NCBI GenBank assembly: GCA_017554325.1
Contig: JAFZIP010000001.1
Span: 259,949 to 323,948 of the forward strand
From: Bacteroidales bacterium
GTDB lineage: Bacteria; Bacteroidota; Bacteroidia; Bacteroidales; WCHB1-69
Reading direction: 5' to 3'
DNA length: 64,000 nucleotides
Shown: positions 8,599 through 17,143 of the stretch, piece by piece
Layout of the letters: every line of letters begins with the position of its first letter
Numbering within the stretch: position 1 is the first letter of the stretch
Notes under the pieces: model-generated
Databases searched by the model: none
The model's input: only the letters and a program-made list of their open reading frames with translations
Told to the model about the DNA's origin: nothing
Position numbers and translations under genes: made by a program

Positions 8599-8930
8599 AA
8601 TGATTCTATTTTTAGGGTTATTATTATTTACATTCGATTTTCAGCCTCATCACGGCTGCCGGAGGCAGCTTCCCCTTTTTGCAACTTCACACGGGAGTGT
8701 GAAGTTTGCGGCACGTCAGCACCTGTAAGCTCTCGGAGAGAGCGCCCTTTGCCTGCCGCCAGACCGCAGGTGGCTCTCTTCGAGAGCCGATGGAGAGAGC
8801 CTCACCCTTCCAACACCACACTCCCGTGTGGTATTGCCCTATGAAAGGTGCTGCCTTCGGCAGCTGAACCTGAACATCGCCTCTGCATCCACCACCATTC
8901 CGCCGCAAAGCGGCGGAATCCCCCAACGTT
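8599..8930. repeat. 330-bp gene-free gap packed with short hairpins
   Basis: The gap between rlmN and the T9SS gene contains seven perfect stems with 3-4 nt loops: 8655-8669 (GCTGCC, loop GGA), 8683-8706 (AACTTCACAC, loop GGGA), 8729-8743 (GCTCTC, loop GGA), 8772-8788 (GGCTCTC, loop TTC), 8815-8832 (ACCACAC, loop TCCC), 8850-8864 (GCTGCC, loop TTC) and 8897-8919 (ATTCCGCCGC, loop AAA). The last belongs to the same family as 7540-7575. No protein-coding signal was seen. Confidence 0.8.
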
Positions 8931-9957
8931 ACCCCTGTTTCACTAGCTGTCCGCACGCCGCCGCAATGTCCTGCCCGCGGCTCTGGCGCACATTCACTAC
9001 CATATTGCAACTCTTGAGGTAATCAATAAACTCCTCGCGCTGGTTGGGATAGGAACGGTGATAGAGGCCATCCTTGGTCTCGTTATACTCTATGATATTG
9101 ATTTTCACCGGGAAAGGCCGACAATAGCGGGCCAGTTTTTCGGCGGCCTGGCGCGTGTCGTTCACCTTGGACAACAACAGATACTCAAACGTGATGCGCT
9201 CGCCGGTTTTCTGGTGGTAATAGACCAAGGCAGCTTGCAGGTCGTGAAGGCTGTTGTGGTCCGTAACCGGCATGATGACCTGACGCACGGCGGGGTCGGC
9301 GCTGTGCAGGGAGACGGCCAACCCGCACGGGAAGTTGCGGTCGGCCAATGCTTTGATACCCTTCACGATACCGGCGGTGGAAAGCGTGATGCGCGTGGGC
9401 GACAGACCCCAGCCATCCTTGGCAGTGAGCTTGTCGATGGCGGTCATCACGTTGTTGAAGTTCAGCAACGGCTCGCCCATGCCCATGAACACGATGTTGG
9501 AGATACCGTTGCCGTACAGCTCGCGCGCGCGGCGGTCCATGAGCACGTACTCATCGACAATCTCGCTGTAGTGCATATTGCGGATGAAACCCATCGTGCC
9601 CGTGGCGCAGAAGGTGCAACCCAACGGACAGCCCACCTGCGAGGAGATGCACGCCGTGACGCGCTCACCGGAAGGAATGAGCACGCCCTCCACCAACTTG
9701 CCGTCGTGCAAACGGAAAGCAAACTTGGCGGTTTTGTCCTTGCTGTTCGCTTCCTGGGCAATGATCGTCCGATGGAAGGTGAAACTGGCAGCCAATTGCT
9801 GTCGCAAAGCCGCGGAGATATTGGTCATCTCGTAAAAACTGCCAACACCTTTTTGCCATAGCCACGACCAGATCTGCTTGGCACGAAACTTCTTTTCCCC
9901 GATAGACACGAGAAAATCCTCTAACTGTTCGATGGAAATGTTGCGAATATCTTCCAT
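8929..9957 (-). CDS. rlmN: Dual-specificity 23S rRNA/tRNA adenine-C2 methyltransferase RlmN
   Basis: A radical-SAM enzyme that methylates A2503 of 23S rRNA and A37 of some tRNAs. The 342-residue protein has the CxxxCxxC cluster motif CPLGCTFCATG, the typical VFMGMGEPLLN and LSTAG motifs, and the second catalytic Cys in the C-terminal AAACGQL. The start at 9957 (MEDIRNISIEQL) is chosen; the longer ATG at 9981 lies inside the ackA terminator hairpin. The start codon is only a few bases past that terminator's T-tract and no promoter box fits between, so expression may depend on read-through from ackA. Confidence 0.96.
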   Translation of the reverse strand: MEDIRNISIEQLEDFLVSIGEKKFRAKQIWSWLWQKGVGSFYEMTNISAALRQQLAASFTFHRTIIAQEANSKDKTAKFAFRLHDGKLVEGVLIPSGERVTACISSQVGCPLGCTFCATGTMGFIRNMHYSEIVDEYVLMDRRARELYGNGISNIVFMGMGEPLLNFNNVMTAIDKLTAKDGWGLSPTRITLSTAGIVKGIKALADRNFPCGLAVSLHSADPAVRQVIMPVTDHNSLHDLQAALVYYHQKTGERITFEYLLLSKVNDTRQAAEKLARYCRPFPVKINIIEYNETKDGLYHRSYPNQREEFIDYLKSCNMVVNVRQSRGQDIAAACGQLVKQG

Positions 9958-9962
9958 AATGA

Positions 9963-9992
9963 GAAAAAAAGGCTGCCGCATGGCAGCCTTTA
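9963..9992 (-). terminator. Rho-independent terminator after ackA
   Basis: On the minus strand, a 10-bp stem AAAGGCTGCC / GGCAGCCTTT with loop ATGC, followed by eight T residues (9963-9970). It ends 5 bp before the rlmN start codon. Confidence 0.85.
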
Positions 9993-10012
9993 AAGGGTTG
10001 TGTTAAAAAAAC

Positions 10013-11212
10013 TTATTTCACTAACTTATAGGTGTCCATAGCCATCACCAATTCCTCGTTGGTGGTCACGGAGACCAACTTCACCTTGGAGTCGGGTGTG
10101 GAGATGATGCCGTCTTCGCCGGCATATTTCTGGTTGGCCTCTTTATCGAGCTTGGTGCCGAGGAATTCGAGACCTTCGCAGATGGCTTCGCGCTGGAACC
10201 AAGCATTCTCGCCAATACCGCCCGTGAAAAGAATCACATCCACACCACCCATAGCGGCAGCGTATGCACCGATGTATTTCTTCACGCGGTAAGCAAACAT
10301 GTTGAACGCGTAGGTAGAACGCTCGTCACCGGCATCGCGGCCCGCGCGGATGTCGCGCATATCCACGCTCTTGCCGGAGATACCGAGCAAACCGCACTTC
10401 TTGTTGATGAAAGTGTTGAGTTGCTTGGTGTCCATCTTCTCGGAATCCATGATGTAGAGCAGCGCGCCGGCGTCAATGTCGCCGCAGCGGGTACCCATCA
10501 TCAGACCCTCTACCGGGGTGAAGCCCATGGAGTTGTCGATGGATTTGCCATTTTTGATGGCGGTGATGGAAGCACCGTTGCCGAGGTGGCAGCTCACGAT
10601 CTTGCAGTTATTGTAGTCGAGACCCACCATTTCAGCGGCTTTCGGTCCCACGTATTTGTGGCTGGTGCCGTGGAAGCCGTAGCGGCGGATTTTCTTCTCG
10701 GTGTAATATTCGTAAGGCAATGCGTACAAGAAAGCCTCTGGCGGCATGGTCTGATGGAAAGAGGTATCAAAGATGCCCACGTGTTTCACATTGGGGAGCA
10801 GTTTCTTCATCACATCGATGCCGAGCAAGGAAGCAGGGTTGTGCAGCGGGGCCAATTCGCACAGTTTGGCAATCTCCTCGCGCTCTTTGTCGCCGATCAC
10901 CATGCTCTGTTTGAAATATTCGCCGCCGTGCGCCACACGATGACCCACCGCATTGATCTCATCCAAGGAGTTGATCACGCCGTGTTGCGGGTCCATCAAG
11001 GCTTCGAGCACTAACTTCACGCCCACCTCGTGGTTGGCGATAGGGGTTTGCACATAGTATTTCTCTTTGCCGACCGGTTTGTGGGTAAACTCGCCCATCT
11101 CCAAACCTACACGCTCCACAAGACCTTTGGCCAATAATTCGGGTTGCGGTTCCATTTCCAGCAATTGGTATTTGATGGAGGAACTGCCACAGTTTAAAAC
11201 TAAAACTTTCAT
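10013..11212 (-). CDS. ackA: Acetate kinase AckA
   Basis: Converts acetyl phosphate and ADP to acetate and ATP, the ATP-yielding last step of acetate fermentation. The 399-residue product has the N-terminal phosphate-binding motif LNCGSSSIKYQLLE, the HLGNGASI motif and ILFTGGIGENA. The start at 11212 gives the canonical MKVLVLNCGSS; the longer frame from 11251 begins inside the promoter box at 11249-11256. No phosphotransacetylase gene (pta) is next to it, unlike in many bacteria. Confidence 0.97.
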   Translation of the reverse strand: MKVLVLNCGSSSIKYQLLEMEPQPELLAKGLVERVGLEMGEFTHKPVGKEKYYVQTPIANHEVGVKLVLEALMDPQHGVINSLDEINAVGHRVAHGGEYFKQSMVIGDKEREEIAKLCELAPLHNPASLLGIDVMKKLLPNVKHVGIFDTSFHQTMPPEAFLYALPYEYYTEKKIRRYGFHGTSHKYVGPKAAEMVGLDYNNCKIVSCHLGNGASITAIKNGKSIDNSMGFTPVEGLMMGTRCGDIDAGALLYIMDSEKMDTKQLNTFINKKCGLLGISGKSVDMRDIRAGRDAGDERSTYAFNMFAYRVKKYIGAYAAAMGGVDVILFTGGIGENAWFQREAICEGLEFLGTKLDKEANQKYAGEDGIISTPDSKVKLVSVTTNEELVMAMDTYKLVK

Positions 11213-11248
11213 ATTTAATGGATTAATGGATTGTATTTTTAAGCGTGG

Positions 11249-11256
11249 CAAATATA
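11249..11256 (-). promoter_or_regulatory. -7 promoter box for ackA
   Basis: Minus strand reads TATATTTG, 37 bp before the ATG at 11212. Confidence 0.75.
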
Positions 11257-11285
11257 CAAAAAATGCCTCAAATTCTTCCGCTCTG

Positions 11286-12518
11286 TTAAAAATCGGTATA
11301 TACCCATTTGAAGATCTGGTCGCCGCGGCGCACCAGGCTTTTCACGGGGATGGAACAGGCCACGCCCTTTTCCACTTTGTCCACGGGCTTGAGGTCCAGG
11401 CGGATTTCTGACACCTTGTCCTCGTAAACGCCAGTAGTGGCCCCGATGATGAGAATCTCGTCGCCCACGGAAAGGGAGTTTTCCTCCATCCAGATTTCGG
11501 CCACCGACAGCTTGGAGAAGTAGTTGGTGATCTTGCCGACTCTCTGTTTTGTCCTTGTGGCCATGGAGCCGTAGCGTCCCGACCATTCGCCGATTTTGCG
11601 TCCCAAATAGTAGCCGCCCCAAAAATCGCGGTTATAGACGCTGCGCAAGCGCGTCATCCATTGTTCGGTTTTCTCTTCATTGAAAGTGCCCTCGTCAATG
11701 GCACGCAAAGCCTCGTGATAGCATTCCGTCACCACCTTCACATACTCGGGCGAGCGCCCGCGACCTTCAATCTTGAGAATGGATACCCCGGATTTGATGA
11801 TTTTATCCAGAAAACTGATTGTACACAAATCTTTGGGAGACAAGATGTAGGGATTATCGACCTCCAATTCTATCTCATTCTCCTCGTCGATGATCCGGTA
11901 AGAGCGGCGGCAAGGTTGGTTGCACGCGCCCCGGTTGGAGGAGAAGTTGTAGTTGTCGAGGCTGAGGTAGCATCTTCCCGAAACGGCCATGCACAAGGCA
12001 CCGTGCACGAAAATTTCGATTTTCATCAACTCGCCTTTCGGACCCGTGATATTTTGGTCCTTAACAGCCTGGCATATATCGGCAATCTGTCTCAAAGTAC
12101 ACTCGCGGCCTAATACCACCACATCGGCAAACTGCGCGTAGTAGCGCACCGCCTCCACATTGGTGACGTTGCATTGGGTGGAAAGATGGATTTCCAGACC
12201 GATTTGGCGGGCATACTGTATCACGGCCATGTCGGAGGCGATAATGGCGGTCACGCCGCATCGTTTGGCGGCGTCCAACAGCTCATGCGCTTTCTCAATC
12301 TCGTCGTTATAGACAATCGTGTTGACAGTCAGGTATGTTTTCACCTGGTGCTCGTGGCAGATGTCCGTGATTTGCTGCAGGTCATCCAGCGTGAAATTGG
12401 CCGCGGAGCGGGAACGCATGTTCAGCACGCCCACGCCAAAATATACGGACCCCGCACCAGCCTGTATTGCCGCTGCAAGAGACTCGTACGAGCCAGCCGG
12501 AGACATTATTTCAACCAT
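11286..12518 (-). CDS. U32 family peptidase/collagenase-like protein (TrhP-type)
   Basis: A 410-residue U32 family protein. Characteristic features are the N-terminus VEIMSPAGSYESLAAAIQAGA, the VHGALCMAVSGRC motif followed by NRGACNQPCRR, whose Cys residues are conserved, and a C-terminal beta-barrel domain. Single-U32 proteins of this type act in prephenate-dependent hydroxylation of U34 in tRNA (TrhP); older annotations call them collagenases. The length and cysteine pattern fit the tRNA role better, but that is inference from family knowledge. It ends about 75 bp before the start of ackA, which has its own promoter. Confidence 0.88.
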   Translation of the reverse strand: MVEIMSPAGSYESLAAAIQAGAGSVYFGVGVLNMRSRSAANFTLDDLQQITDICHEHQVKTYLTVNTIVYNDEIEKAHELLDAAKRCGVTAIIASDMAVIQYARQIGLEIHLSTQCNVTNVEAVRYYAQFADVVVLGRECTLRQIADICQAVKDQNITGPKGELMKIEIFVHGALCMAVSGRCYLSLDNYNFSSNRGACNQPCRRSYRIIDEENEIELEVDNPYILSPKDLCTISFLDKIIKSGVSILKIEGRGRSPEYVKVVTECYHEALRAIDEGTFNEEKTEQWMTRLRSVYNRDFWGGYYLGRKIGEWSGRYGSMATRTKQRVGKITNYFSKLSVAEIWMEENSLSVGDEILIIGATTGVYEDKVSEIRLDLKPVDKVEKGVACSIPVKSLVRRGDQIFKWVYTDF

Positions 12519-12677
12519 AATTGATAATTTGAAATTTGGAATGGGAAATGGGGAATTGAGCCTGGAAACCAGTGCTTAACGCTCAAGATCCTTAGTTTCA
12601 TAATTTCTTAGTTTCTTAACTGAATACTGTTCCCTTTTCACCACCTTCACCTCTTTCACCCCATGTACCTTTTTCAC
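12519..12677. repeat. Low-complexity intergenic spacer with TTCACC-type repeats
   Basis: A 159-bp gap without a gene. It holds GGAATGGGAAATGGGGAATT-like sequence (about 12537-12557), the word TTTCTTAGTTTCTTAA (shared with about 3044-3060), and irregular 9-10 bp units ending in TTCACC or TACC (12630-12680). The complementary pattern (GGTGAAnGGGGTAAA) occurs at 29705-29738. Confidence 0.7.
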
Positions 12678-13844
12678 CTATTCCTCCTGTTTTTCTTTCT
12701 TGGAGATCATCTTGAGGAAGGCCACCTCTTTTTTGGTGAGGAAGCGCCACATGCCGCGGGGCAGGTCTTTTTTGGTGAGGCCGGCGAAGATGACGCGGTC
12801 GAGTTTCACCACATCGTAGCCGAGGAAATCGAACATACGGCGGATGATACGGTTTTTGCCGGAGTGGATGGTGATGCCGATCTCTTTCTTGGATTCGGAG
12901 CCTTCCACATACTGCACGTCGTCAGGGATGATGACGCCGTCGGAGAGTTCGAGGCCGTTGCGGATGGCAGCCATGTCGATAGCGGCGAAGGGTTTGTCCA
13001 CCTCCACCAGATATGTCTTCTCAATCTGAGTGCTGGGGTGAGTCAGTTTCTTGGTAAGGTCACCGTCGTTGGTGAAGAGCAGCAGGCCGGTGGTGTCGCG
13101 GTCGAGGCGGCCCACAGGATAGATGCGTTCCTTGCACGCGTCGCGCACGAGTTCCATCACGTTGGCACGGTCGTGCTCATCGTCGGTGGTGGTGATGTAG
13201 TCTTTGGGCTTGTTGAGGAGCACATAGACGGGTTTCTCGCGTTGGAGCACGCGGTCGCCGAAGCGCACCTCATCGGTGGGCAGCACTTTGTGGCCCATCT
13301 CGGTCACCACTTCGCCGTTCACGGTGATGGCTCCGGAGGCAATCAACACGTCCGCATCGCGGCGCGAGCAGATACCGGCGTTGGCGATGTACTTGTTCAA
13401 GCGGATCGGGCCGTGCTGTTCCTCAAATTCGAGGGAGAGGATTTTCTGCGAGCGTGGCGTCTGCCGTCCCTCGCGTTTGCGCCGGGCCACGATCTCGGTC
13501 AGAATCTCCGACTCGGCCGTAACATTACGTTTGCGCGGACGGTCGTCCTCCTTGCGATCGCGGAAAGAGCGTCTCGGACGCTCGTCGTTATCGTCAAAAC
13601 GGCGCTTTGGACGGTCATTGTCGTAGCCGGTTTTCTTGAAACTGCGTTTGCCACGGGAAAAGTTCTCCTCGCCATTGTCAAAATGACGTTTGGATTTATA
13701 AGGCTTGTCCTTGAACGAACGTTTGGGTTTGGAACTGCCCGCTTCGTCGTTGTTGAAGCGGCGCTTTGGGCGACTCTCTGTGCGCGGCTTTCTCTCGAAA
13801 GTCTGGTCGTCCGAAAAATCTTCGCTGTTGAATTTGCGTGCCAT
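12678..13844 (-). CDS. rluB: Ribosomal large-subunit pseudouridine synthase (RluB/RsuA family)
   Basis: Isomerises a uridine in 23S rRNA to pseudouridine. The 388-residue protein has a highly basic, Arg/Lys/Asp-rich, likely disordered N-terminal extension (about residues 1-140, full of KRRF and RPKRR motifs), an S4 RNA-binding domain (LNKYIANAGICSRRDADVLI), then the catalytic domain with the Asp motif GRLDRDTTGLLLFTND. The RluB assignment over RluE/F rests on overall similarity. Long charged extensions of this kind are common in Bacteroidetes RluB. A promoter box lies at 13870-13877. Confidence 0.92.
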   Translation of the reverse strand: MARKFNSEDFSDDQTFERKPRTESRPKRRFNNDEAGSSKPKRSFKDKPYKSKRHFDNGEENFSRGKRSFKKTGYDNDRPKRRFDDNDERPRRSFRDRKEDDRPRKRNVTAESEILTEIVARRKREGRQTPRSQKILSLEFEEQHGPIRLNKYIANAGICSRRDADVLIASGAITVNGEVVTEMGHKVLPTDEVRFGDRVLQREKPVYVLLNKPKDYITTTDDEHDRANVMELVRDACKERIYPVGRLDRDTTGLLLFTNDGDLTKKLTHPSTQIEKTYLVEVDKPFAAIDMAAIRNGLELSDGVIIPDDVQYVEGSESKKEIGITIHSGKNRIIRRMFDFLGYDVVKLDRVIFAGLTKKDLPRGMWRFLTKKEVAFLKMISKKEKQEE

Positions 13845-13869
13845 TAAAGGTTTTTTCTAAAAATCGCTG

Positions 13870-13877
13870 CAAAAGTA
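13870..13877 (-). promoter_or_regulatory. -7 promoter box for rluB
   Basis: Minus strand reads TACTTTTG, 26 bp before the ATG at 13844. Confidence 0.75.
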
Positions 13878-13896
13878 CAAAAAAACTGCCAATGCA

Positions 13897-14196
13897 CTAA
13901 TACAGCAGTCCCAACTCCAACTTGGCTGCTTCCGTCATCATGTCCATCTCCCAGGGCGGGTCGAAGGTAACCTCTACCTCCACTTTGTTCACACCCGGAA
14001 TCATGGCCACCTTGGTCTGCACTTCCATGGGCAGGCTTTCGGCCACCGGACAGTTGGGCGCGGTGAGCGTCATCAGGATATATACATCGTTGTTTTTGTT
14101 GACTTCTAGCTTGTAAATGAACCCCAACTCCCAGATGTTTACCGGAATTTCAGGGTCATAGATGGAATTGAGTACTTCAATGACTTTTTCTTTCAT
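13897..14196 (-). CDS. DUF59/MIP18 family Fe-S assembly protein (SufT-like)
   Basis: A 99-residue single-domain DUF59 protein with the family motifs SIYDPEIPVNIWELGFIY and the conserved Cys in TAPNCPVAE, ending with VTFDPPWEMDMMTEAAKLELG. Relatives (SufT, the C-terminal part of SufD-linked proteins, PaaD) help mature iron-sulfur proteins. It sits 19 bp downstream of the YitT gene with no promoter box between them, so it is probably the last gene of the S41-dnaG-YitT transcript. Confidence 0.9.
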   Translation of the reverse strand: MKEKVIEVLNSIYDPEIPVNIWELGFIYKLEVNKNNDVYILMTLTAPNCPVAESLPMEVQTKVAMIPGVNKVEVEVTFDPPWEMDMMTEAAKLELGLLY

Positions 14197-14215
14197 CAGA
14201 ATAATGATTTATGAA

Positions 14216-15157
14216 TTATTGGAGTGCTTTCTCTTTGAGTGAAGTGAAACCGTCGCCTAACGTTTCGGAAGCGTCCACGATGGTGACGAATGCCTTCGGG
14301 TCGATTTCGTGTACAAAATGGATGAGCACGGGCAACTCTTTGCGCGAGATGGTCGTGAAAATGAGTTTTTTCTCATTGTAGTTGTACATTCCCTCGCCGT
14401 GCAGATAGGTGCCGCCGCGCTCCAACTCGTCCAAGATGCGCAGACGAATCTCCTCATGCTTGTCGGAGATGATGAGCACCGCCTTGCTGGAGTGGAAACC
14501 GGCAATCACCTTGTCCATCACCACACCCGTCACGTAGATGATGAGCCACGAGTACAATGGGATGGTCCAGTCCTTGAAGGCGACCAAAGCACCCAGCACG
14601 ATGGTGGAGTCCACGATGATGAGCAGCGTACCCAACGGGATGTGTTTCACATACTTGCCGATAATCATGGCAATGATATCCGAGCCGCCTGAAGTGGCAC
14701 GAGTCTTGAAAATCAACCCCAGTCCGATGCCGATGATGACACCGCCGCACAAGGCAATGATGAAGTTGGCCGAAGGGTCAGGAGTCGTGGGATGGCCTGG
14801 CAGACTGATGAGCGGCGCGTAACCGTAGATTTTTTCCCACAGTGAGATGAATGCCGGCAGTGAGATGACGCCTACCAGCGTTTTGGCTCCGAATTTGGGT
14901 CCTAACCACAAAGTTCCAATCAGCAGCAAAGGCAAATCCAGACAGATACCTGACAAACCGATGGGAAAGTTGAACACGTGGTGCAGGATAATAGCGATAC
15001 CGTAAACACCACCCGGAGCCAATTTCAGCGGGGAGACGAAAATCACATATCCCACAGACATGATAAAAGTGCCCAAGATGATGAGTCCGTAAGTCTTGAC
15101 AACTTCTTTCCAGTTGATATTTTTCCAATCAATTTTGCTAAACAATTTCATATCCAA
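14216..15157 (-). CDS. YitT family (DUF161/DUF2179) membrane protein
   Basis: A 313-residue inner-membrane protein with about five or six hydrophobic helices in the first 200 residues (for example ILGTFIMSVGYVIFV, IIGIGLGLIFKTRATSGGSD) and a C-terminal cytoplasmic DUF2179 domain (EEIRLRILDELERGGTYLHGEG). The GGSDI motif is conserved in YitT proteins. The transported substrate or function is unknown. It starts 6 bp after the dnaG stop and is probably co-transcribed with it; a second ATG at 15151 is equally possible. Confidence 0.9.
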   Translation of the reverse strand: MDMKLFSKIDWKNINWKEVVKTYGLIILGTFIMSVGYVIFVSPLKLAPGGVYGIAIILHHVFNFPIGLSGICLDLPLLLIGTLWLGPKFGAKTLVGVISLPAFISLWEKIYGYAPLISLPGHPTTPDPSANFIIALCGGVIIGIGLGLIFKTRATSGGSDIIAMIIGKYVKHIPLGTLLIIVDSTIVLGALVAFKDWTIPLYSWLIIYVTGVVMDKVIAGFHSSKAVLIISDKHEEIRLRILDELERGGTYLHGEGMYNYNEKKLIFTTISRKELPVLIHFVHEIDPKAFVTIVDASETLGDGFTSLKEKALQ

Positions 15158-15163
15158 ACAAAA

Positions 15164-17143
15164 TTATCTACTAATGGTCATGTTAAGACGCTTGGCCAGC
15201 TCTTTTCTGACTCTGTCCACGTCCACGATTTTCTGAAGGATGCCATTTGCTTCTTCTTCCGTATAGGAATGATCATTAAGTTCCTTTTCCAAAAAAGCCT
15301 TGGCCTGTTCCGCGATGCGCAGCTTGAAGGTGAGCATGTTCTTTTCCACTTCCTGCTGCAAAGTCATCCGGCTGTTCATCACCGTATTGGTGTACATGTC
15401 GAATCGTTTTTCCCACATCGGACTGTATTCAGGATCTTCGGTGGCAATATATTGCATGGCGAAGGCACTCTCTTCTTTGTCCTCACTGAGGAGAAATGTG
15501 CGCTTGATGTCGTCCTGGTTGCGCAATATCTCTGCAACTTCAGCATAATGCTCGTAGATTCTAATCAGGAGCGGGTCTTTCAGACGAATACCGTCGTGGA
15601 AAAGTTCGTCAAAGATGTATTGATCGACACGCATAGGCATGGGGTCGCCAGTTTCAGGATCCTCCACATTGATTTCAAAGAGGCCGTACTTGATGAGCAG
15701 GATGACAAGGTTTTTTTCCGATTCGTACAGAAGATCATGACTATCTACCTCTCTTTCAGGATGCTCGTGTTTGGTGGGTGGCGCAATTTCAGGCATTTGC
15801 TCGCTACCAGAGGGTTTGTTACCGCCCTTCACCTTGTCCTGCCAGGTCAAATAACGCAGTTCATCGCCCAAGGTTTTCTCCGACAGGTCGAAGAGCGAAG
15901 CACATTTCTTGATGTAGAACGACTGCGCGATGCGGTCTTGCACTTTGGCAATGGTTTTCACAATTTCCTTCACCATCTCGCTGCGCTTGCGCGGGTCGTC
16001 GCCAGCTTCCTCGGAAAGAATATTGGCCTTAAACAGGAGAAAATCGGTGGAATTCTGCTCCAAATATTCGGCCAGTTCACTGTCCCTGTGTTTCTTGGCA
16101 AAAGAGTCAGGATCTTCGCCGTCGGGCAGGAGGCAAACCTTTACGTTGAGGTTCTTTTCCAGCAGCATGTCAATGCCGCGCAAAGAGGCCTTGATGCCCG
16201 CACGGTCGCCGTCGTACAGCACTGTGATGTTGCGGGTTTGCGTGCCCAAAATCTTCACTTGCTCGTTGGTCAGCGACGTGCCTGAGGAGGCCACCACATT
16301 TTCAATGCCCGCCTCAAACATGGAAATCACATCTGTATAGCCTTCTACTAAATAGACATTGTCCTTCTGACGGATAGTCTTTTTGGCCAAATAGATGTCA
16401 TATAATGTATCGCTCTTGTGGTAAATATCATTCTCCGGCGAGTTGATGTATTTGGCTGTTTTTTCGTCTTTCTTCAGTACCCGTCCGCCGAAGCCGATGG
16501 TCTTGCCCGTGGTGTTGTGGATGGGGAAGATGACGCGCCCGCGGTAGGCATCGTACAATTTGCCGCTGTCCGACTTCTTAATCAGGCCCAATTTCAGCAG
16601 AAATTCCTCTTTATAGCCTTTCTTCAATGCCTCCTTGGTGAAGGTGTCCCAGCCACCAGGGCAATAGCCGAGATGGAATTTGTCGATGGTGGAGTCCAGA
16701 AAACCACGCTCTTTGAAATAGGACATGCCCAAAAGTTTACCCTCTTCGCCGTTGCGCAGCTGGTCCATGAACCATTTCTCCGCAAATTCGTTGACGAGAT
16801 AAAGGCTCTCTTTCTCACTTCTGATTTCCTTCTCCTCCGGCGTTTCGGCACGGTCATACTCGACAGTGATGCTGTATTTGCTGGCCAGATATTCCAGCGC
16901 CTCGGGGTAGGTCATCTTGGCGTGTTCCATCAGGAACGTAACCGCACCGCCCTTGGCATCGCACACGAAGCACTTGTAGATGCCCAGACGAGGATTTACG
17001 TGCAAAGAAGGATTGCGGTCGTCGTGGAACGGGCATACGCCCACGTAACCTTGCCCCTGCCGTTTCAGCGGGACAAAGTCACCCACGACCTCCTCAATCT
17101 TGGCCGCGAAGTTGATTTCGTCTATGGTCTTCTTGGAAATCAT
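15164..17143 (-). CDS. dnaG: DNA primase DnaG
   Basis: Makes RNA primers at the replication fork. The 659-residue product shows the N-terminal CHC2 zinc finger (VCPFHDDRNPS ... YKCFVCDAKGG), the central catalytic core, the TOPRIM motifs VYLVEGYTDV and LYDGDRAGIKAS, and a C-terminal DnaB-interacting region of ordinary length. Its ATG overlaps the stop of the upstream S41 protease by one base, so it is translationally coupled to it. It is not in the usual rpsU-dnaG-rpoD arrangement. Confidence 0.98.
   Translation of the reverse strand: MISKKTIDEINFAAKIEEVVGDFVPLKRQGQGYVGVCPFHDDRNPSLHVNPRLGIYKCFVCDAKGGAVTFLMEHAKMTYPEALEYLASKYSITVEYDRAETPEEKEIRSEKESLYLVNEFAEKWFMDQLRNGEEGKLLGMSYFKERGFLDSTIDKFHLGYCPGGWDTFTKEALKKGYKEEFLLKLGLIKKSDSGKLYDAYRGRVIFPIHNTTGKTIGFGGRVLKKDEKTAKYINSPENDIYHKSDTLYDIYLAKKTIRQKDNVYLVEGYTDVISMFEAGIENVVASSGTSLTNEQVKILGTQTRNITVLYDGDRAGIKASLRGIDMLLEKNLNVKVCLLPDGEDPDSFAKKHRDSELAEYLEQNSTDFLLFKANILSEEAGDDPRKRSEMVKEIVKTIAKVQDRIAQSFYIKKCASLFDLSEKTLGDELRYLTWQDKVKGGNKPSGSEQMPEIAPPTKHEHPEREVDSHDLLYESEKNLVILLIKYGLFEINVEDPETGDPMPMRVDQYIFDELFHDGIRLKDPLLIRIYEHYAEVAEILRNQDDIKRTFLLSEDKEESAFAMQYIATEDPEYSPMWEKRFDMYTNTVMNSRMTLQQEVEKNMLTFKLRIAEQAKAFLEKELNDHSYTEEEANGILQKIVDVDRVRKELAKRLNMTISR

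Noticed and set aside
12663..13847. Plus-strand open frame of 394 codons opposite rluB
   Set aside because: Mirror of the rluB coding strand; rluB has S4 and catalytic motifs, while this frame has no family features and no promoter.
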